DNA from: Jannaschia formosa
Lineage (GTDB): Bacteria; Pseudomonadota; Alphaproteobacteria; Rhodobacterales; Rhodobacteraceae
Assembly: GCF_003340555.1 (NCBI RefSeq)
Contig: NZ_QPLJ01000006.1
Location: 1 to 64,000 of the forward strand
Direction of reading: 5' to 3'
Length of the DNA: 64,000 bases
The stretch's first letter is position 1; every line of letters begins with the position of its first letter. The notes under the pieces are model-generated. The model saw only the letters and a program-made list of their open reading frames with translations, searched no databases and was not told the DNA's origin. Shown one piece after another: positions 59,991 through 64,000 of the stretch. Made by a program: the position numbers and the translations under genes.

Positions 59991-60119
59991 ATGTTTCGAC
60001 TGATCAAATACCTCCTGATCCTCGCCGTGCTCGGTGCCATCGGCCTGTTCGGCTATTCCTACCTGCTCGAGCCCGAGGGCGGGCCAGTCACCGAGACGAT
60101 CGAGATCGATGCGGGCTAG
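59991..60119 (+). CDS. 42-residue membrane protein
   Basis: ATG 59991 opens a 42-codon frame encoding one helix near the N-terminus (about residues 6-25: YLLILAVLGAIGLFGYSYLL) and an acidic tail (LEPEGGPVTETIEIDAG). Its last codons contain the ATG of the next gene (60109), so the two are translationally coupled. Short proteins of this kind precede the exported protein in related genomes as far as I know. The function is unknown. Confidence 0.75.
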   Translation: MFRLIKYLLILAVLGAIGLFGYSYLLEPEGGPVTETIEIDAG

Positions 60120-61638
60120 CCTTCTCCTCCTCGCCCTCGCCGCGCCCCTTTCGGCGCAGGAGGCGCCTCAGTCCGTCATTCCCTGGCTCAGCGATTCGAT
60201 CGCGCCGCGCCCCTCCGGCGATCCGCGCCTCGTGGACGAGCGCACCGTCGACCAGCCGCGCGACACCACCGCCGCAGAGCCGCCGGCGACCGTCCCGACC
60301 CAGACCACGATCACGACCCAGCCGCTGGGCGCCACCCGCCGCGACGCGGTCGGGCTGATGGCGGCCACGCGCGCGGGCCTGCCGCCCGACGCCGTGGCGG
60401 GCAGCGACCCGGCTCGCCTGGCCGACCTGCTGATGCGCCAGCCGCTCGACGCGCTTCCGGCGATGCAGGACCTGCTGCTGCGATTTCTCCTCGCCGAGCT
60501 GTCGCCGCCCCGTGCCGCCGCCGATCCGGATGCGCTGTTCTTCGCGCGGATCGACACGCTGCTGCGCTTCGGCGCGCTCGATCAGGCGCAGGCCCTGCTG
60601 GAACGCGCCGGCGCTACCGACCGGGAGGCGTTCCGCCGCTGGTTCGACGCCTCGCTGCTGACCGGCTACGACAACCGCGCCTGCGACGCGATGACGGCGA
60701 ACCCCGCCATCGCGCCCACCCTGCCCGCACGCATCTTCTGCCTGTCCCGAACCGGCGACTGGCCCGCCGCCGCGCTGACGCTCGAGACGGGCCGCGCGCT
60801 CGGCCACATCACCGAGGCCGAGGATGCGCTGCTCGCCCATTTCCTCGACCCCGAGCTCTTCGAGGACGAGCCGCCGCCGGTCCCGCCGCGCCCGATGACG
60901 CCGCTCGCCTTCCGCCTGCTCGACGGCATCGGCGAGACCCCCGACACCCGCGCCCTGCCGCTCGCCTTCGCCGCCGCCGACCTGCGTCCGACCGCGGGCT
61001 GGAAGGCGCAGATCGAGGCGGCGGAGCGGTTGGTCCGCGTCCAGGCGCTCGATCCCAACCGGCTGCTGTCGCTCTATACCGAACGCCGCCCCGCCGCCTC
61101 GGGCGGGGTCTGGGACCGCGCAGCCGCGGTTCAGGCGCTCGACGCCGCGCTGATGGCGCGTCAGCCCGACGCCGTCGCCGCGGCCCTGCCCGATGCGGTC
61201 GACCTGATGGAGCAGGCCGGCCTGCTGCAGGTGCTGGCCGAGCTCTACGGCGCGCGTCTCGCCCGCCTGCCGCTTCCGGGCGACGCGGCGGAGGTCGCGC
61301 TGCGCCTCGGCCTCCTCTCCGACGACTACCACAGCGTGGCCGAGACGGCCCCCGACAGCTTCGCCGCTTCGATCGCCCTCGGCGCGCCGGACCGCACGCC
61401 CCCCGCCACCGCGCTGGAGCGGGCAATCCATGACGGCCTCACCGGCGCGGCCCCGGAGCATCTGCTGCGCCTCGCCGGCGAGGGCCGTCTGGGCGAGGCG
61501 CTGCTGGAGACCGGCCTCCTCCTCGCCGACGGCGCCCGGTCGGACCCGCAGGACATCGCCGAGGCGCTGGCCTTCCTGCAGGCGGCCGGCCTGCGCGAGA
61601 TCGCGCGCCGCACCGCGCTGCAACTCCTCCTCGCATGA
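60109..61638 (+). CDS. Exported helical hypothetical protein
   Basis: This 509-residue protein has a short signal peptide (MRASLLLLALAAPLSA, cleavage before QEA), a Pro/Thr-rich stretch (about 45-80) and then an all-helical body with repeated Ala/Leu-rich helix pairs resembling TPR- or Sel1-like solenoids, though no strict repeat was identified. It is probably periplasmic. It lies between the small membrane protein (11-bp overlap) and xerD (ATGA overlap), an order seen next to aroK in Rhodobacterales. The function is unknown. Confidence 0.8.
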   Translation: MRASLLLLALAAPLSAQEAPQSVIPWLSDSIAPRPSGDPRLVDERTVDQPRDTTAAEPPATVPTQTTITTQPLGATRRDAVGLMAATRAGLPPDAVAGSDPARLADLLMRQPLDALPAMQDLLLRFLLAELSPPRAAADPDALFFARIDTLLRFGALDQAQALLERAGATDREAFRRWFDASLLTGYDNRACDAMTANPAIAPTLPARIFCLSRTGDWPAAALTLETGRALGHITEAEDALLAHFLDPELFEDEPPPVPPRPMTPLAFRLLDGIGETPDTRALPLAFAAADLRPTAGWKAQIEAAERLVRVQALDPNRLLSLYTERRPAASGGVWDRAAAVQALDAALMARQPDAVAAALPDAVDLMEQAGLLQVLAELYGARLARLPLPGDAAEVALRLGLLSDDYHSVAETAPDSFAASIALGAPDRTPPATALERAIHDGLTGAAPEHLLRLAGEGRLGEALLETGLLLADGARSDPQDIAEALAFLQAAGLREIARRTALQLLLA

Positions 61639-62558
61639 CCGCCTGGCTCGATCGCTTCCTCGAGGCCCAGGCCGCCGAGCGCGGGGCGGCGCTGAACTCT
61701 CTCCTCGCCTATCGCCGCGACCTGGAGGACTACACCGCCCATCTCTCGGCCCGCGCAAAGGCGCCCGAGACGGCGACCCGCGGCGACATCGAAACCTATC
61801 TCGTCGCCTGCGAGGCGCAGGGCCTCGCCGCCTCGACCCGCGCCCGCCGGCTGGCCGCGATCCGCGGCTTCTACCGCTTCGCGCATGAGGACGGGCTGCG
61901 CGCCGACGATCCCGCGATCCGGATCAGCGGCCCGTCCAAGCCGAAATCGCTGCCTAAGACGCTCTCGCCCGAGCAGGTCGACGCCCTGCTCGACGCGGCG
62001 GGCCGCCTCGGCGCGACCGAGGCCGAAAGGCTGCGCGACACCTGCCTGATGCAGCTTCTCTATGCCACGGGGATGCGCGTGACGGAGCTTGTCTCGCTGC
62101 CGGTCTCGGCCGCGCGGGGCGACCCGCGCATGCTGCTCGTGCGCGGCAAGGGCGGGAAGGAGAGGCTCGTCCCGCTCTCGCCCCCGGCCCGCGCGGCCCT
62201 CGCCGCCTGGCTCGCCCACCGCGACGCCGAGGCCGACCGCAAGCGGCTGGAGAAGGGCACGCCGCCCTCGCCGCATCTCTTCCCGTCGCGCGGCAAGTCG
62301 GGCCACCTGACCCGGATCTGGTTCCATTCGCGCATCAAGGCCCTGGCGCTGCATGCCAACCTCGACCCCTCCGGCATCTCGCCCCATGTGCTGCGCCATG
62401 CCTTCGCGACCCATCTGCTGTCCGGCGGGGCCGACCTGCGCGCGATCCAGGCGATGCTCGGCCATGCCGACATCTCGACGACCGAGATCTACACCCACGT
62501 CCTCGAGACACGCCTGCGGGAACTCGTCCTGACCCGCCACCCGCTGGCCACGCCCTGA
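61635..62558 (+). CDS. xerD: Tyrosine recombinase XerD
   Basis: This 307-residue site-specific recombinase of the XerC/XerD group resolves chromosome dimers at dif. The N-terminal SAM-like core-binding domain covers 1-95. Catalytic residues visible are R148 (TGMRVTEL), K172/K175 (GKGGKER), H251 and R254 (HVLRHAF), H277 (GHADIS) and the nucleophile Y286 (IYTHV). It is a housekeeping Xer protein rather than a phage integrase, judged by its context with aroK-aroB. Its start overlaps the previous gene's stop. Confidence 0.93.
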   Translation: MTAWLDRFLEAQAAERGAALNSLLAYRRDLEDYTAHLSARAKAPETATRGDIETYLVACEAQGLAASTRARRLAAIRGFYRFAHEDGLRADDPAIRISGPSKPKSLPKTLSPEQVDALLDAAGRLGATEAERLRDTCLMQLLYATGMRVTELVSLPVSAARGDPRMLLVRGKGGKERLVPLSPPARAALAAWLAHRDAEADRKRLEKGTPPSPHLFPSRGKSGHLTRIWFHSRIKALALHANLDPSGISPHVLRHAFATHLLSGGADLRAIQAMLGHADISTTEIYTHVLETRLRELVLTRHPLATP

Positions 62559-62783
62559 AGCGTCGGACCGTTTACCCGGTCAGGTCGTCCCGGGGAGATC
62601 CCTTGGGCGCAAAACCCGGCTATCTCCCTCCGGATCAGTATCATCCCCGACACGTTGCCCCCGCGTCAGAATTGACCCCACCTCCTTCGATGCTCCCCAA
62701 ATATGCCGGGGGGCGCCGCAGGCGCGGGGGCGGAGCCCCCTCCGACGCTTGATCCCGGACGCGCCGCTCCGCATAACGCGGCG
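62559..62783. other. Gap between xerD and the CorC gene, containing repeat copy 2
   Basis: This 225-bp gap has no gene. It contains the dispersed hairpin repeat at 62683-62745 and GC-rich flanks; the CorC promoter must lie near its right end. Confidence 0.6.
62683..62745 (-). repeat. Dispersed intergenic hairpin repeat, copy 2
   Basis: This is an inverted copy of the element at 31822-31881. On the minus strand it reads GGAGGGGG, CTCCG, CCCCC, then GCGCCTGCGGCG, a C-run, CCGGCATATTT and GGGGAGCATCGAAGG. Stem, GCCTGCGGC block and CATATTT/GAGCATCGAAG tail are shared with copy 1; the loop and a few bases differ. The change of one stem side with the other kept complementary suggests selection for the hairpin. 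Confidence 0.75.
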
Positions 62784-64000
62784 ATGGAGACCACGGTGAC
62801 CACGATGACGACAGGCGCGATCTGGGGCACGGCCGCGGCGATCGTCTTCCTTCTCGCTCTCTCGGCCTTCTTCTCGGGCTCCGAGACGGCGCTGACCGCC
62901 GCCTCGCGCGGCAAGCTGCGATCCCAGGCCGACAAGGGCAACGCCGGGGCGGCCCGCGCCCTCAAGGTGACCGAGGACAACGAGCGGCTGATCGGCTCGG
63001 TCCTGCTCGGCAACAATATCGTCAACATCCTCGCCGCCTCGCTGGCCACGGCGCTCTTCACCGCGATCTTCGGCGAGGGCGGCGTGGCCATCGCGACGCT
63101 GGTGATGACGGCGCTGGTGCTGATCTTCGCCGAGGTCATGCCCAAGACCTACGCCATCTCCAACCCCGAGGCCGCCGCCGCCCGCGTCGCGCCGATCATC
63201 GTCCTGGTCGTGCGGGCCTTTGCGCCGATCGTCTCGGTCGTACGCGCGCTCGTGCGCGGGGTGCTGCGCCTCTTCGGGGTCGACATCGACGCCGACGCCG
63301 CGATCATGACCGCGCGAGAGGAGATCGTGGGCGTCATCACCCAGGGCCACACCGAGGGCGGCGTCGAGAAGGAGGATCGCGACCGCCTGCTCGGCGCGCT
63401 CGACCTCGGCGACCGCTTCGTGGAGGAGATCATGCTCCACCGCTCCAATATCGAGATGGTGGACGCCTCCGCCGCGCCCTCGCAGATCCTCGACCAGTGC
63501 CTCGCCTCGCGCCACACCCGCCTGCCCGTCTTCGACGGCGAGCCGGAGAACATCATCGGCCTGCTCCATTCCAAGGACATGCTGCGGATGATCGACCGGC
63601 TCGTGCGCGGCGACCGGGGCGGCGTCGAGGCCATCGCACGCTTCGACATCCGCGAAGTGATGATGGAGCCCTACTTCATCCCCGAGACCACGACGCTCGA
63701 CGACCAGATGCGCGAATTCCTCAAGCGGCACACCCATTTCGCCCTCGTCGTCGACGAATACGGCGCGCTCCAGGGCCTGCTGACTCTCGAGGACATCCTC
63801 GAGGAGATCGTGGGCGAGATCACCGACGAGTTCGACCAGCCCGAAGAGCTGGTGCTGACCCCCGACGCCGATGGCAGCTACGTCATCGACGGCGCGATGA
63901 CGATCCGCGACCTGAACCGCGCGACCGACTGGGGCCTGCCCGACGACGAGGCGAACACCGTCGCCGGGCTCGTCATCCACGAGGCGCAGGCGATCCCGAT
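62784..64000 (+). CDS. HlyC/CorC (CNNM) family protein, cut by the window end
   Basis: The frame from ATG 62784 stays open to the last base (405 codons visible). It has an N-terminal DUF21 membrane domain with about four helices ('LLALSAFFSGSETALTAASRG' near 18-38, 'LIGSVLLGNNIVNILAASL', 'VLIFAEVMPKTYAI'), then paired CBS domains (about 210-335) including 'HTRLPVFDGEPENIIGLLH' and 'FALVVDEYGALQGLLTLEDILEEIVGEI' (split here). The transporter-associated C-terminal domain has just begun. It is linked to magnesium/cobalt efflux in the family. The start of the gene is clear; the end is outside. Confidence 0.93.
   Translation, partial: METTVTTMTTGAIWGTAAAIVFLLALSAFFSGSETALTAASRGKLRSQADKGNAGAARALKVTEDNERLIGSVLLGNNIVNILAASLATALFTAIFGEGGVAIATLVMTALVLIFAEVMPKTYAISNPEAAAARVAPIIVLVVRAFAPIVSVVRALVRGVLRLFGVDIDADAAIMTAREEIVGVITQGHTEGGVEKEDRDRLLGALDLGDRFVEEIMLHRSNIEMVDASAAPSQILDQCLASRHTRLPVFDGEPENIIGLLHSKDMLRMIDRLVRGDRGGVEAIARFDIREVMMEPYFIPETTTLDDQMREFLKRHTHFALVVDEYGALQGLLTLEDILEEIVGEITDEFDQPEELVLTPDADGSYVIDGAMTIRDLNRATDWGLPDDEANTVAGLVIHEAQAIP

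Noticed and set aside
1-64000. CRISPR arrays, tRNA or rRNA genes, phage integrase att sites
   Set aside because: No regularly spaced direct repeats, cloverleaf genes (apart from the tmRNA) or rRNA motifs were seen; the only tyrosine recombinase is a housekeeping XerD.

Overview
The window is a GC-rich alphaproteobacterial chromosome segment, most likely from a marine or saline Rhodobacteraceae (Roseobacter/Rhodobacter group). The evidence is a circularly permuted two-piece ssrA gene with an ANDN-type tag, an alpha-type SspB directly after it, a dmdA-acuI pair for dimethylsulfoniopropionate (DMSP), a trgA-trgB-cysK tellurite-resistance-type locus, and many genes coupled by ATGA stop/start overlaps. 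No tRNA, rRNA, prophage or CRISPR array was seen.

Layout. 1-936: remains of two insertion sequences (an IS3 OrfB joined in frame to an IS5-type transposase tail), then no gene. 937-5114: a LysR regulator facing a tightly overlapping five-gene set (F420-type NADP reductase, GFA zinc protein, alpha/beta hydrolase, membrane ABM monooxygenase, DJ-1/PfpI). 5115-6494: a decay zone with a PQQ-dehydrogenase fragment fused to an IS3 OrfA fragment. 6495-12749: a dipeptide-type ABC importer and a GntR/FCD regulator. 12923-22974: a ten-gene catabolic run opposite that regulator, with a perfect GntR-like operator between them. It holds an M20-like hydrolase, a polar amino acid ABC importer, a phosphotriesterase-like hydrolase, a DapA-family lyase, a 949-residue fusion of three oxidase subunits, a DUF3830 protein and a Gfo/Idh oxidoreductase. 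I read the whole 6495-22974 block as an uptake and degradation system for an imino-acid, opine or modified amino acid. It is the best candidate for an undescribed pathway here.

22984-29243: a GATase1-AraC regulator facing soxBDAG (heterotetrameric sarcosine oxidase). 29432-30013: two small genes. 29971-35764: a homogentisate operon (hmgA, a 44-residue membrane microprotein, fahA, DUF2059, an MBL-fold protein, an FAD hydroxylase, DUF2783). 35886-45092: metallophosphoesterase, AlaX, a large MscS channel, cysK-trgB-trgA, cfa and photolyase. 45263-50845: BCCT carrier, a broken usp gene, acuI, dmdA and a cysteine-rich DUF1326/DUF2182 pair, facing a second GntR regulator with an operator at its start. 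51735-54202: an orphan PotD-like binding protein, a GT8-like glycosyltransferase and a small membrane protein.

54225-64000: ssrA, sspB, fumC, DUF4169, a ribbon-helix-helix protein, MscS, aroB-aroK, a small membrane protein, a large exported protein, xerD and a CorC-family protein cut by the window end. Two copies of a dispersed hairpin repeat (31822-31881 and 62683-62745) lie between genes.

Functional links: sarcosine oxidase and DmdA are both tetrahydrofolate-linked demethylations, and the BCCT carrier could bring in their methylated osmolyte substrates. ssrA and sspB form a tag/adaptor pair for ClpXP. aroB and aroK serve the shikimate pathway.
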